A stretch of DNA of 64,000 bases from Amphiura filiformis. Lineage: Eukaryota > Echinodermata > Ophiuroidea > Amphilepidida > Amphiuridae. The notes beneath the pieces are model-generated. The model was given only the letters and a program-made list of their open reading frames with translations, ran no database searches and was not told the DNA's origin. Shown piece by piece: positions 24,483-34,989 of the stretch. The position numbers and the translations under genes are program-made. The DNA lies in contig NC_092637.1 in NCBI RefSeq assembly GCF_039555335.1, forward strand, positions 9,446,815 through 9,510,814, in the 5' to 3' direction. The number at the start of each line of letters is the position of its first letter. The first letter of the stretch is position 1.

Positions 24483-25587
24483 CGCGGCTGTGTACTCTAG
24501 CCATTGTTTCTTTCTCAAAATTGAGTTTTTATGATATGTTTGTACCTTGTTATGTTTTTTATAAATACAAGGAATGAAAATCCAGATTTGTAAACTCCAA
24601 CTGCAATATTTTAAGGATTTTATTTCACTATTCCACTCGTGTTTGAAATTGAAAAGGAAAGAAAATCTTTGTTGTACCAGCAAGGTACACGCGCGCAACA
24701 ACTCATCGCGTTGCGTATCGCGCAATTTGTTAACGCACAAATACGCGACGCATACGCGACGCTTATCTACATGCGCGGCGCATCATATGGAAACACCACG
24801 GAAGCACTGATTTCACAAAAACCTAGTGGTCAAATGGCTCCGTTTTAGCTGATATAATGTGGGTTTTTCAAGTTCTTTCCCCGATTTAAATATCAAGTTA
24901 TGAATGGATTTCGCTCAAACTTCTCAAGGGGCTGTGGATTTACCCGATGTTCACGTAATATAAGTTACAAAAACGAAAACTGTCGCATTCTCCTGTGAGA
25001 TTCGATGAAAGTGCAAATGTGACCACTTTAAACTTCAACGGCCATTATTTCAATGTTCATTTTCTCGGTAAAATGACGATTTAGGTACACGATAACTCAA
25101 TAAATACAGCATCTATAGGTATGCGCAAATATGATCATCGTAAAAAGCATGATCGACTCAAGAAACGGTTTTCTCATTTTTTTATATTTTGGTCTATTTC
25201 CGATTTTGGGCATCATTTTGTGCAAATAGGCCTTTTGAATTTTAAAAGTTCATTTTGATGCCTTATATGGTCAATATCTCAAAAATAAGGCCAATATCAA
25301 AAAATAAAAAACCGTTTTTGGAATGGAGCCTTAAGATTGAGCTAAAAAGAAAATAAAATATTTTGGAAAGAGTGTTTTTTTGTTATGATGTACCTAACAA
25401 ATATTGCCAAAAACTCACTTTTTTGTGATTTTCTTCAAAATTGTTGTTTTTACCCCAAATCTGTATTTATATTAAGATTTATTGATGTCTTGCCTTCATA
25501 AAAATGTATACTTTTATATGTTTTGCGCGAATAATTACAAAGTTATTGCACTTTTACTACATGCATGTCTGAGAGTACACAGCCACC
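24483..25587. mobile_element. TTAA-flanked (Kolobok/piggyBac-type) non-autonomous element
   Basis: Flanked by TTAA on both sides (24479-24482, 25588-25591). Ends CGCGGCTGTGTACTCTAG and, on the other strand, GGTGGCTGTGTACTCTC form short inverted repeats. It interrupts the right arm of the foldback element; the left arm shows the uninterrupted text at about 23120-23140. No transposase reading frame. The TTAA target fits Kolobok or piggyBac; the choice between them is inference. Confidence 0.85.
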
Positions 25588-25599
25588 TTAATGTGAATA

Positions 25600-26480
25600 T
25601 TATATGGTTACTATGGGCGGCCATCTTAGATTGTGGGTGTCCTAGACATCAGACAACCACAACACCCTCTTCATTCAATTAGACAGTCTTGATTTAGTAG
25701 GGATAGAGACCTCAATATATGACCCTTGTAGGTCAAGCAGATTCCGAATTATTGTCATTTCATCTGGCTAACATGATGATTATGGTTGCTACGGGCAGCC
25801 ATTTTGGATTTCAGGTGTCCTAAACCTCAGACATCCATGAAATCCCCTTCATTCACTCAGCCAGCCTTGATTTAGTGGGGATATACACCTCAATGACCCT
25901 TATAGGTCAGGCAGATTCGAATTATTGTCATTTCACCTGGCTAATTTGATAATTTATGGTTGCTATTGGCGGCCATCTTGGATTTCAGGTGTCCTGGACC
26001 TCAGATATCCACGAAACCCCCTTCATTCACCCAGCCAGCCTTGATTTAGTGGGGATATACACCTCAATGACCCTTGTAGGTCAAGCAGATTCCGAATTAT
26101 TGTCATTTCACCTGGCTAATATGATGATTTATGGTTGCTATGGGCGGCCATCTTTAATTTCAGGTGTCGTGGACCTCAGACATCCATGAAACCCCCTTCA
26201 TTCACCCAGCCTGCCTTGATTTAGCAGGTATAGACACCTCAGTGCCCCCTGTAGGTCAGGCAGATTCCGAATTATTGTCATTTCACCTGGCTAATATGAT
26301 GATTATGGTTGCTACGGGCGGCCATCTTGGATTCCAGGTGTTATGGACCTCAGACATCCATGAAACCACCTTCATTCAATCAGACAGCCTTAATTTAGTG
26401 GGGAAAGACACCTCACTCACCCCTCTAGGTCAAGTAGTTTCAGAGTTATTGTCATTTTACCTGGTTCATAAGTACATTTT
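25600..26480. repeat. Tandem ~175-bp repeats, right arm
   Basis: Inverted counterparts of the left-arm units; the landmark CCGAATTATTGTCATTTCA recurs near 25745, 25917, 26092, 26268 and 26445. The short open frames at 25956-26652 are by-products of these repeats. Confidence 0.88.
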
Positions 26481-26834
26481 GGCGGACATTTTGAAAAAGG
26501 GCCATATACAGAGTTTGCCCGGGTTTGGAATTTTCCACCTAGTAGAATTTGGAAGACCTATGCATATCCTACTCGAATCAACTTTCAAACTTTCCTCTTT
26601 GAAAAATGTATACGGGTCTGTAGGACAGGGCCAGGACTACCTGCAGTTTTAACTATTTTGTGGATAATATTATAACTTTTTATGAACTTGTGAGTAATAT
26701 GTGACCAGTTTGAACTTCTGTGTGATAATTTTGAATTGCGTCTTGTCCAGTATTTTTCGACATTTTCTTCGGTTCGTTCATCACTGTGTTTACGTACTGT
26801 TGAATTCGTCAGACATGTACTGTAGGCCTACTTA

Positions 26835-27983
26835 GTGTTTTTCATGATGTATCGTCTAACATATTCGAAGGACACCTTGTTATCTATCCGAAAAGGTGTG
26901 ATAAACACTATTGAACCAAAACCATTCAGCCCAGACAAGTGGAATGAACTAAAACGATTGAACGTTGTTAGAAAAACAAAGCGTGGGCGACGAGGTGGAA
27001 AGCGTTTAAGACGAAGGATCCACTCGATTGTTACTAATCGATTACCGTCTCAGCAGTTTCTTGGAAATGAGAGTGCCACCAAAACAATAAATCCTCACAA
27101 CCTGATTCGTGTCAAAAAGTGCAATTCAAATACACCCTCTGCAAAGTTCGCAGTTTGGAATGGCCAATCAATTAGGGGGCGTAAGAAAGCTTCCGCAATA
27201 ATTGATCTTGTGATGTCCGAACATCTGGACATTTTAGCGATAACTGAGAGTTGGCTAACTGGTGATGAAAGAGATAATTGAATTCTTTCTGACTTGAAAA
27301 ATGCTCTTCCTGACTATGTTATGCATCATGTTCCGCGCCCGAAACGGGGTGGTGGTGTTGCAGTGCTCTTGCGCAGAGGATTTGACATCGTTATCAAACC
27401 GTCTTTTCTCGCCAAATCTTTCGAACAAATGGACGTGACAATTTCGTCGAAATCTTCATCCATAAGGCTATACGTCATTTACCGACCCTATCCATCCAAG
27501 GTTAACAAGTTCACAGCGAAGATGTTCTTCGATGAATTTTCTGCATTTGTGGAGACATGTACATCCCTTGCTATTCCATTTGTAATAGCGGGCGATTTTA
27601 TCTTCCATATGGACGTTCTGGATGATCGCGAAGCTATAATCTTTCGTGAACTTCTTGATTCCGCTTCATTTGATCAGCATGTAGACAAACCTACACATCG
27701 CTGCGGTCATATGCTAGATTTGGTGATTACGCGCAGCTCCGATTCCATCGTTTCTGATTTGACAATTGATGATACACTTCCATCTGACCATTTTGCTGCC
27801 ATTTGCAAGCTTGCTGTGTCACGTCCACCTGTCACCAAACATCAGTTTCGCTTTCGCAAACTACGTGACATCGATCTCAATGCATTTAATAATGACACCG
27901 CTGCTTCGTCTCTTGTGACTGATCCAGCCAATGACGTTGAGTCCCTCAGTACTCAATTTGACATGTCATGTCTGACTTGTTAG
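26835..27983 (+). pseudogene. Endonuclease domain of the CR1-like element
   Basis: Two same-frame stretches, separated only by an in-frame TGA at 27279-27281. The first half has a Lys/Arg-rich segment and then FAVWNGQSIRGRKKA and ITESWL, the first endonuclease motifs. The second half has RGGGVAVLL, YRPYPSK, AGDFIFHMD (normally GDFNFHxD, so the Asn is replaced) and the catalytic SDHF motif. The frame is lost near 27965, just at the start of the duplicated unit. Two defects (stop and Asn change) make it inactive. Confidence 0.85.
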
Positions 27984-29411
27984 ATTGTCATGCTCCGGAG
28001 GTTTCTAGAAGCGTTTCATTGCGACCTCATCCCCCTGGTATGATGAGGCGCTTCGTAAAGAAAAGCAGGAACGTCGTCGATGTGAGCGTCAGTTGTGTAA
28101 ATCTGGACTTGAAGTACACAGACAAACCTATCGTGATCAGTGCAAGAAATACTCAGCTAAGCTAGAGGAAGCAAAATCTAACTACCATAAATTGCAACTG
28201 ACGGACTGCGACCAAAAACAGTTGTTTCGATAGGTTGACAAAATGTGTTCGACTGGCTCCAACAGAACTCTTCCCTCCCATGACAGCACTGAAAAGCTGG
28301 CAAATGACTTCGCGGAGTTTTTTGCGGATAAGATCCGGAAAGTCAGAGATAAACTTGACAACATCACTCTGCAACCATCCGTGCCTTCTGAACAAAACCA
28401 TACCTCAACTTTCAGTCATTTCTGCGAGGTATCTGAAGAGACTATCCATCGAATCATCATGAAACCACCATCGTCGACATGCTCGCTGGACTCAATTCCA
28501 ACTTGGCTCCTAAAAGAATGCCTTCCTGAGTTACTTCCATCGATTACTAAAATTGTCAATCGTTCGCTCCTATCTGAAATCTTTCCTGCATCATACAATG
28601 TTTCTAGTGTAACTCCCTTGATCAAGAAACCTGGACTTGACGTTAATACACTGAACAACTACAGGCCTATCTCCAACCTGAAGTTTGTCTCAAAGGTTGT
28701 TGAGAGGGCGGCTTCAGCCCAGCTTCAAGAATACATGCTTGATAACGAACTGTATGGTAGTAGACAATCAGCGTATCGCAAGCATTTCAGCACGGATACT
28801 GCTCTAGTGCGAGTACAGAACGATATATTGCGTGCTGTTGACCAGCGTTCTGATGTTGTGCTTGTTCTACTCGATCTCTCGGCGCCTTTGATACAGTCGA
28901 CCATCATATATTACTTCGGCGGCTGAGAGATCGTTACGGAGTCCACGGTAAAGCGCTTGCCTGGTGTACTAGCTACCTTTGTAATCGTCAACAATCAGTT
29001 GTTATTGGCGACAGTGTATCTGCGACACACTTCATGAACTGCGCCGTACCTCAAGGATCTGTCGCTGGACCATTCATGTTTACAGTTTATGCTGCTCCGC
29101 TTGAAGACTTGATTAGGTCATATGGTGTTGAAACTATGATCTACGCGGACGATACACAGTTGTATCTTGTATTGGATCCTAGTAGCGACGACCAACTTCA
29201 AGACTGCGTTCGAGGCGTGAAAGCATGGACTGCAGAAAATAGATTGCTTCTGAACGATTCAAAGACTGAGGTGTTGCATTTATCTTCGCGATTTAGTAGG
29301 AATCCGACACCAATTTCTACCATCAAAGTTGGCGACTCAGAAGTTTACATTGCTTCAGAAGTGCGCAACCTTGGAGTCCTATTTGACCAGTACATGACGC
29401 TCATACCTCAA
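27968..29411 (+). pseudogene. Reverse transcriptase, first tandem copy (broken)
   Basis: Linker then RT: NNYRPISNLKFVSKVVE, QSAYRKHFSTDTAL, then motif A, where one G is missing from a GGG run (near 28880) so LLDLSGAFDTVDH becomes out of frame. Downstream, CAVPQGSVAGPF (motif B) and YADDTQLY (motif C) persist in another frame. One C is also missing from a C run near 28031 compared with the second copy, and a TAG at 28231-28233 is shared by both copies. Confidence 0.88.
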
Positions 29412-29878
29412 CACGGTTGTTTGATGGGATCATTTATTAGTTTTTCAAACAAAACATCATGTACAACCAAATTTTAGGCTTAAACAGCTAAATGTGATAT
29501 CATGCTAATATATACAGATGCTTTTGAGTCATTCTCAACTTTGATTTCCCCTCTTTTACAAAATTATTCACTTTTATAGCATTTTTATAGCTTTTTCGGA
29601 TATAAAATGTTATCTAATAATGACAAAATTGGTGACGCTATTTAGTTACTGGAAATTACTCTTTCAAGCCTTTAATACAGATACTTCCTTTTATTGTTTG
29701 ATGAAATATGTTTATAACATTTCCTTGTTGCTTGTTTCACCTATTCCAGCTGTTTTAATGGCATTATTAAACACCTACCCCTTGCAAATAAACAAATATG
29801 ATTTAGGATAAATAGCGCCATCTATAGTTTGCATTTAGTTAATAATGAAGCCAATTCTATATACATCAAACAACCGTG
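29412..29878. mobile_element. 467-bp MITE inside RT, first copy
   Basis: Perfect 15-bp inverted ends CACGGTTGTTTGATG at 29412 and 29878, flanked by TCAA (29408-29411, 29879-29882). Removing the element plus one TCAA rejoins the RT reading frame as LIPQ-VNNVCRAAYLQNW, the normal continuation of the family. Confidence 0.93.
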
Positions 29879-29882
29879 TCAA

Positions 29883-30435
29883 GTGAACAATGTGTGTCGT
29901 GCTGCGTATCTCCAAAATTGGCCGTATTCGGAAATACATCGACGTTTAGTGCATGCATTTGTGACATCCAGACTTGATGCTAACAATAGTCTGCTCTTTG
30001 GTCTAACATGTTCTGCAATTTCTAAGCTTCAACGGGTACAAAAGAGTGCCCTGCGACTTGTTTCAGGAGTCAGTGGCCATCGCGTTAATATCAACGATTT
30101 ACGCCGAAATGAGCTGCACTGGCTTCCTGTGAAAGATCGAATTGTCTTCAAAATCCTCATGATCACATACAAATCTTTGAATGGACTAGCTCCACCTTAA
30201 TACCTGAAAGAACTTCTTAACACCTACAAACCGAGCCGCTCGCTTCGGTCGTCGTCGCTTTCTCTCCTTGAAGTACCACGGACTGTAGCAACATCAACGT
30301 ACGGAGAGCGTGCCTTCTCAGTTTCTTCACCTAAGTTGTGGAATGGGTTACCTCAGCAGATTAGGAATGCCGCGTCACTTGCCACCTTCAAGAAACTGTT
30401 AAAAACTCATCTTTTTATCAATCCAACTGTTTAAA
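29883..30435 (+). pseudogene. RT C-terminal region, first copy
   Basis: Continuation of the RT after the MITE: VNNVCRAAYLQNWPYSEIHR, then LTCSAISKLQRVQKSALRLV and the ELHWLPVKDRIVFKI motif, then a TAA within PPYLKELL (near 30200) and the C-terminal RAFSVSSPKLWNGLP. Typical C-terminal domain of CR1-like elements. Confidence 0.85.
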
Positions 30436-30546
30436 TTATATGTGTTTTGCTGCTATGTTGTGCGTGGTATCCAGTTAAGCAGACGTTTTAATTTTTCTCA
30501 CCTCTGTCGGTTTTTTCCATCCGCTCAGTACTCAATTTGACATGTC

Positions 30547-31992
30547 ATGTCTGACTTGTTAGATTGTCATGCTCCGGAGGTTTCTAGAAGCGTTTCATTG
30601 CGACCTCATCCCCCCTGGTATGATGAGGCGCTTCGTAAAGAAAAGCAGGAACGTCGTCGATGTGAGCGTCAGTTTTGTAAATCTGGACTTGAAGTACACA
30701 GACAAACCTATCGTGATCAGTGCAAGAAATACTCAGCTAAGCTAGAGGAAGCAAAATCTAACTACCATAAATTGCAACTGACGGACTGCGACCAAAAACA
30801 GTTGTTTCGATAGGTTGACAAAATGTGTTCGACTGGCTCCAACAGAACTCTTCCCTCCCATGACAGCACTGAAAAGCTGGCAAATGACTTCGCGGAGTTT
30901 TTTGCGGATAAGATCCGGAAAGTCAGAGATAAACTTGACAACATCACTCTGCAACCATCCGTGCCTTCTGAACAAAACCATACCTCAACTTTCAGTCATT
31001 TCTGCGAGGTATCTGAAGAGACTATCCATCGAATCATCATGAAATCACCATCGTCGACATGCTCGCTGGACTCAATTCCAACTTGGCTCCTAAAAGAATG
31101 CCTTCCTGAATTACTTCCATCGATTACTAAAATTGTCAATCGTTCGCTCCTATCTGAAATCTTTCCTGCATCATACAATGTTTCTAGTGTAACTCCCTTG
31201 ATCAAGAAACCTGGACTTGACGTTAATACACTGAACAACTACAGGCCTATCTCCAACCTGAAGTTTGTCTCAAAGGTTGTTGAGAGGGCGGCTTCAGCCC
31301 AGCTTCAAGAATACATGCTTGATAACGAACTGTATGGTAGTAGACAATCAGCGTATCGCAAGCATTTCAGCACGGAGACTGCTCTAGTGCGAGTACAGAA
31401 CGATATATTGCGTGCTGTTGACCAGCGTTCTGATGTTGTGCTTGTTCTACTCGATCTCTCGGGCGCCTTTGATACAGTCGACCATCAGGTATTACTTCGG
31501 CGGCTGAGAGATCGTTACGGAGTCCACGGTAAAGCGCTTGCCTGGTGTACTAGCTACCTTTGTAATCGTCAACAATCAGTTGTTATTGGCGACAGTGTAT
31601 CTGCGACACACTTCATGAACTGCGCCGTACCTCAAGGATCTGTCGCTGGACCATTCATGTTTACAGTTTATGCTGCTCCGCTTGAAGACTTGATTAGGTC
31701 ATATGGTGTTGAAACTATGATCTACGCGGACGATACACAGTTGTATCTTGTATTGGATCCTAGTAGCGACGACCAACTTCAAGACTGCGTTCGAGGCGTG
31801 AAAGCATGGACTGCAGAAAATAGATTGCTTCTGAACGATTCAAAGACTGAGGTGTTGCATTTATCTTCGCGATTTAGTAGGAATCCGACACCAATTTCTA
31901 CCATCAAAGTTGGCGACTCAGAAGTTTACATTGCTTCAGAAGTGCGCAACCTTGGAGTCCTATTTGACCAGTACATGACGCTCATACCTCAA
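30547..31992 (+). pseudogene. Reverse transcriptase, second tandem copy
   Basis: The better copy. After the shared TAG at 30811-30813 the RT is open from 30823 to the MITE and keeps all catalytic motifs: VLLDLSGAFDTVDH (motif A), CAVPQGSVAGPFMF (motif B), YADDTQLYLV (motif C), and LGVLFDQYM. It lacks an endonuclease of its own, since the duplicated unit starts downstream of it. Confidence 0.88.
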
Positions 31993-32459
31993 CACGGTTG
32001 TTTGATGGGATCATTTATTAGTTTTTCAAACAAAACATCATGTACAACCAAATTTTAGGCTTAAAGAGCTAAATGTGATATCATGCTAATATATACAGAT
32101 GCTTTTGAGTCATTCTCAACTTTGATTTCCTCTCTTTTACAAAATTATTCACTTTTATAGCATTTTTATAGCTTTTTCGGATATAAAATGTTATCTAATA
32201 ATGACAAAATTGGTGACGCTATTTAGTTACTGGAAATTACTCTTTCAAGCCTTTAATACAGATACTTCCTTTTATTGTTTGATGAAATATGTTTATAACA
32301 TTTCCTTGTTGCTTGTTTCACCTATTCCAGCTGTTTTAATGGCATTATTAAACACCTACCCCTTGCAAATAAACAAATATGATTTAGGATAAATAGCGCC
32401 ATCTATAGTTTGCATTTAGTTAATAATGAAGCCAATTCTATATACATCAAACAACCGTG
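31993..32459. mobile_element. 467-bp MITE inside RT, second copy
   Basis: Same length, same inverted ends and same TCAA flanks (31989-31992, 32460-32463) as the copy at 29412-29878; carried along by the tandem duplication. Confidence 0.92.
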
Positions 32460-32463
32460 TCAA

Positions 32464-33106
32464 GTGAACAATGTGTGTCGTGCTGCGTATCTCCAAAATT
32501 GGCCGTATTCGGAAATACATCGACGTTTAGTGCATGCATTTGTGACATCCAGACTTGATGCTAACAATAGTCTGCTCTTTGGTCTAACATGTTCTGCAAT
32601 TTCTAAGCTTCAACGGGTACAAAAGAGTGCCCTGCGACTTGTTTCAGGAGTCAGTGGCCATCGCGTTAATATCAACGATTTACGCCGAAATGAGCTGCAC
32701 TGGCTTCCTGTGAAAGATCGAATTGTCTTCAAAATCCTCATGATCACATACAAATCTTTGAATGGACTACCTCCACCTTAATACCTGAAAGAACTTCTTA
32801 ACACCTACAAACCGAGCCGCTCGCTTCGGTCGTCGTCGCTTTCTCTCCTTGAAGTACCACGGACTGTAGCAACATCAACGTACGGAGAGCGTGCCTTCTC
32901 AGTTTCTTCACCTAAGTTGTGGAATGGGTTACCTCAGCAGATTAGGAATGCCGCGTCACTTGCCACCTTCAAGAAACTGTTAAAAACTCATCTTTTATCA
33001 ATCCAACTGTTTAAATTATATGTGTTTTGCTGCTATGTTGTGCGTGGTATCCAGTTAAGCAGACGTTTTAATTTTTCTCACCTCTGTCGGTTTTTTCCAT
33101 CCGTTC
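32464..33106 (+). pseudogene. RT C-terminal region, second copy
   Basis: Same content as 29883-30435, with the same TAA after PP near 32780. One T is missing in the CATCTTTTATC run relative to the first copy, so the ends of the two frames differ. Confidence 0.82.
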
Positions 33107-33844
33107 GGCTTGTCCGTTCCACGGAGGTGATGATCTGTTTTTGCTCTCTCCTACTCGTCTGCTGCCTGGATGCCATGCATGAATCAATTTTGTGCAATCT
33201 TTCTTTTCAGATTGCTTATGTTGTTTTTAAGTCATATGTATATTGTTTGTTTTGGACCTATACTATGTTAGCTTTTTAAATCACGTTTTATCGTATGGTC
33301 ATGTTTATGAGTGCTGGTTTCACTCTCTGAACTTTGTGTTTTTTATCTCTTTGTATATTTAATGCGGTTTTATCATTGTTTTTTTATAACTTTTAATTTT
33401 GTCGTACGGCTACATGGTATTCGAAATTGATTGAGTAACATATAGGTGTCCTTGGTAAAGTATTTAATCTAATTGGTGGTTGATATTAGGTGATTAACGA
33501 TACTGTGACGATACTTTAAGGCGCCAGACACAAATTTGTTCGATCTTCGGATCAACCGTCGATGCTGCTTCGATGTTTGTTATTAATGAACTATCAACCA
33601 ATTAATCAGTATTAACGCTAAATTTATATTGAACAATATCACTACAGGAACAGATTACTATTTTATCACAATTAATAATAATAAATTAATTGATTTCATA
33701 AATAATAAGGATCGACCAAGCATCGATGGTCGATTGAAATATCGAACTAATTTGTTTCTATTGTCTTAGTTTGACGTGTTAGTTTGATAAGCAAAATCGC
33801 TATTTTGTTGCCCCAACACTTAATTCAAACTATTTCATTTGACT

Positions 33845-33993
33845 CTTCTCTATCTGATTCATTAGCTCAGTTGGTAGAGCATCGGTCCGGTGATCCGAAG
33901 GTCCCAGGTTCAAATCCTGGATGGTCAGTGAAATTTTTTCACTGGCTGTCATTTATGTATGTGGAGACTTGTTTTTAAAAACCTTTCTCATAG
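33845..33993 (+). mobile_element. tRNA-derived SINE
   Basis: 149 bp flanked by a 10-bp duplication TCATTTGACT (33835-33844, 33994-34003). The head is tRNA-like: TAGCTCAGTTGGTAGAGC (A box, from 33863) and GGTTCAAATCC (B box, 33907-33917) at normal spacing, with a cloverleaf-like CGGTCCGGTGATCCGA anticodon arm whose stem is imperfect. A short unrelated tail follows. The target duplication argues for a retroposed SINE and not a resident tRNA gene. Confidence 0.88.
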
Positions 33994-34093
33994 TCATTTG
34001 ACTGTTTGCTCATATATACATAATCGTCATCAATTTTACTATTTGCAATTTGAAAGTGCATTAATAGTAATACTCGAAGGGGAAACATCATAC

Positions 34094-34195
34094 CTCTAGT
34101 GCCTTGTTGACATCGGCTTTACCCTCTGTGATTAGAATCTTACACACGTCTACGTGACCATTCTCTGATGCCGCATACAGGGCTGTTACTCCGTT
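34094..34195 (-). CDS. Ankyrin-repeat exon (102 bp)
   Basis: Minus-strand exon with a TATATAG acceptor and a GAG|GTATGA donor, encoding a unit starting NGVTALYAASENGHVDVC. It is separated from the other array exons by the 26.8-33.4 kb insertion, yet flanked by the same intron text, so it belongs to the same gene. Confidence 0.75.
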
Positions 34196-34241
34196 CTATA
34201 TAGCAAAATAAAAGTACAGTGAGCGACATTAGAAAATTGAT

Positions 34242-34847
34242 TATATATGTGACCCGGCAGCACAAACGAGCCGTAAATTCCCTAAATTGTATTCTGTGTT
34301 ACGGTGTAAAATGTGTACGAAGGTCGTATTCATCGATAACTTAAGTTGGCCCGACATCCGTCTCATTTTGACAGTTAAAAGCTAATCAATAATCATATTG
34401 TTGAAGTGGATAATAAGCTTCTCCCTTAGATGGCCGGCTATAGAACTTTTAATAGCTATGGTCTTTGTTTGCTTTTGCTAAATCCTGTTCAAGTTGTGGG
34501 TTACCAGGCATTGTATTTTGTACAGGTATGCATAACCAACAATTAACAATGAGAGAACTTTCTTAAACCTCGTTGACTTGGGGATGATTTGAAATGACCG
34601 CCAATTATGACTGTTTGATATATATTGCCAGCAATGTGGAAAGAGAGACACATGTAAAAACGTAAAAAGCTATAATTTTGTTGAAGGAGCAAAGTTTAAC
34701 AAACCATAACTCCGCTTCTGGATATCGTTTGAAGTCAAATGATATACCATTTTTAAGTTTATGATGTTTATTTTTTAAACACGAAATAAAACAAAATTGA
34801 CCGGGGAGGAATTTACGGCTCATTCGCCGTGGACGGTCACATATATA
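34242..34847. mobile_element. MITE, GAGCCGTAAA family, copy 2
   Basis: Ends TATATATGTGACCCGG and, on the other strand, TATATATGTGACCGTCC. Subterminal ACAAACGAGCCGTAAATTCC and its complement GGAATTTACGGCTCATTCG pair as well. Interior text matches 8688-9272 in the opposite orientation. No coding capacity. Confidence 0.82.
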
Positions 34848-34989
34848 AAAAAAACCCAAAAAAACCCTACAACAACATTTTAAAAATGTTGTCAAAATAG
34901 ATTTGGGCAAATATTGTTGTAAAATGTTGTTATAACCTTCTTTTAAAACTTGTTGTATTTAATGTAAATTATTTAGTTTGGATTATATT

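Larger units (their letters stand above)
21908..26639. mobile_element. Giant foldback element with satellite-bearing arms
   Basis: Ends are inverted: TAGTCCTGGCCCTGTCC at 21908 and its complement ending at 26639, followed inwards by CAGACCCGTATACATTT on both sides. Pairing continues through both arms almost to the centre near 23.75 kb. Each arm carries tandem units of about 172-177 bp and, further in, an inverted copy of a short coding exon. The right arm is lengthened by the TTAA element at 24483-25587. A 3-bp CCT duplication is possible but not convincing, so the superfamily is open. Confidence 0.85.
26835..33400 (+). mobile_element. CR1-like non-LTR retrotransposon with internal tandem duplication
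   Basis: Carries a 5' basic ORF region, an endonuclease and then two tandem copies of the RT half (about 27946-30526 and 30527-33107), followed by a 3' untranslated stretch up to about 33400, where ankyrin-array text resumes (GTCGTACGGCTACATGG). Each RT copy contains the same 467-bp MITE at the same site, so the MITE inserted before the duplication. Confidence 0.88.

Noticed and set aside
25956..26652. Open frames of 77 and 162 codons in the right foldback arm
   Set aside because: They are translations of the ~175-bp tandem units; the mirrored left arm has stops in the same register.
33858..33935. A functional tRNA gene
   Set aside because: Imperfect anticodon stem, extra 3' tail and a 10-bp target duplication point to a SINE.
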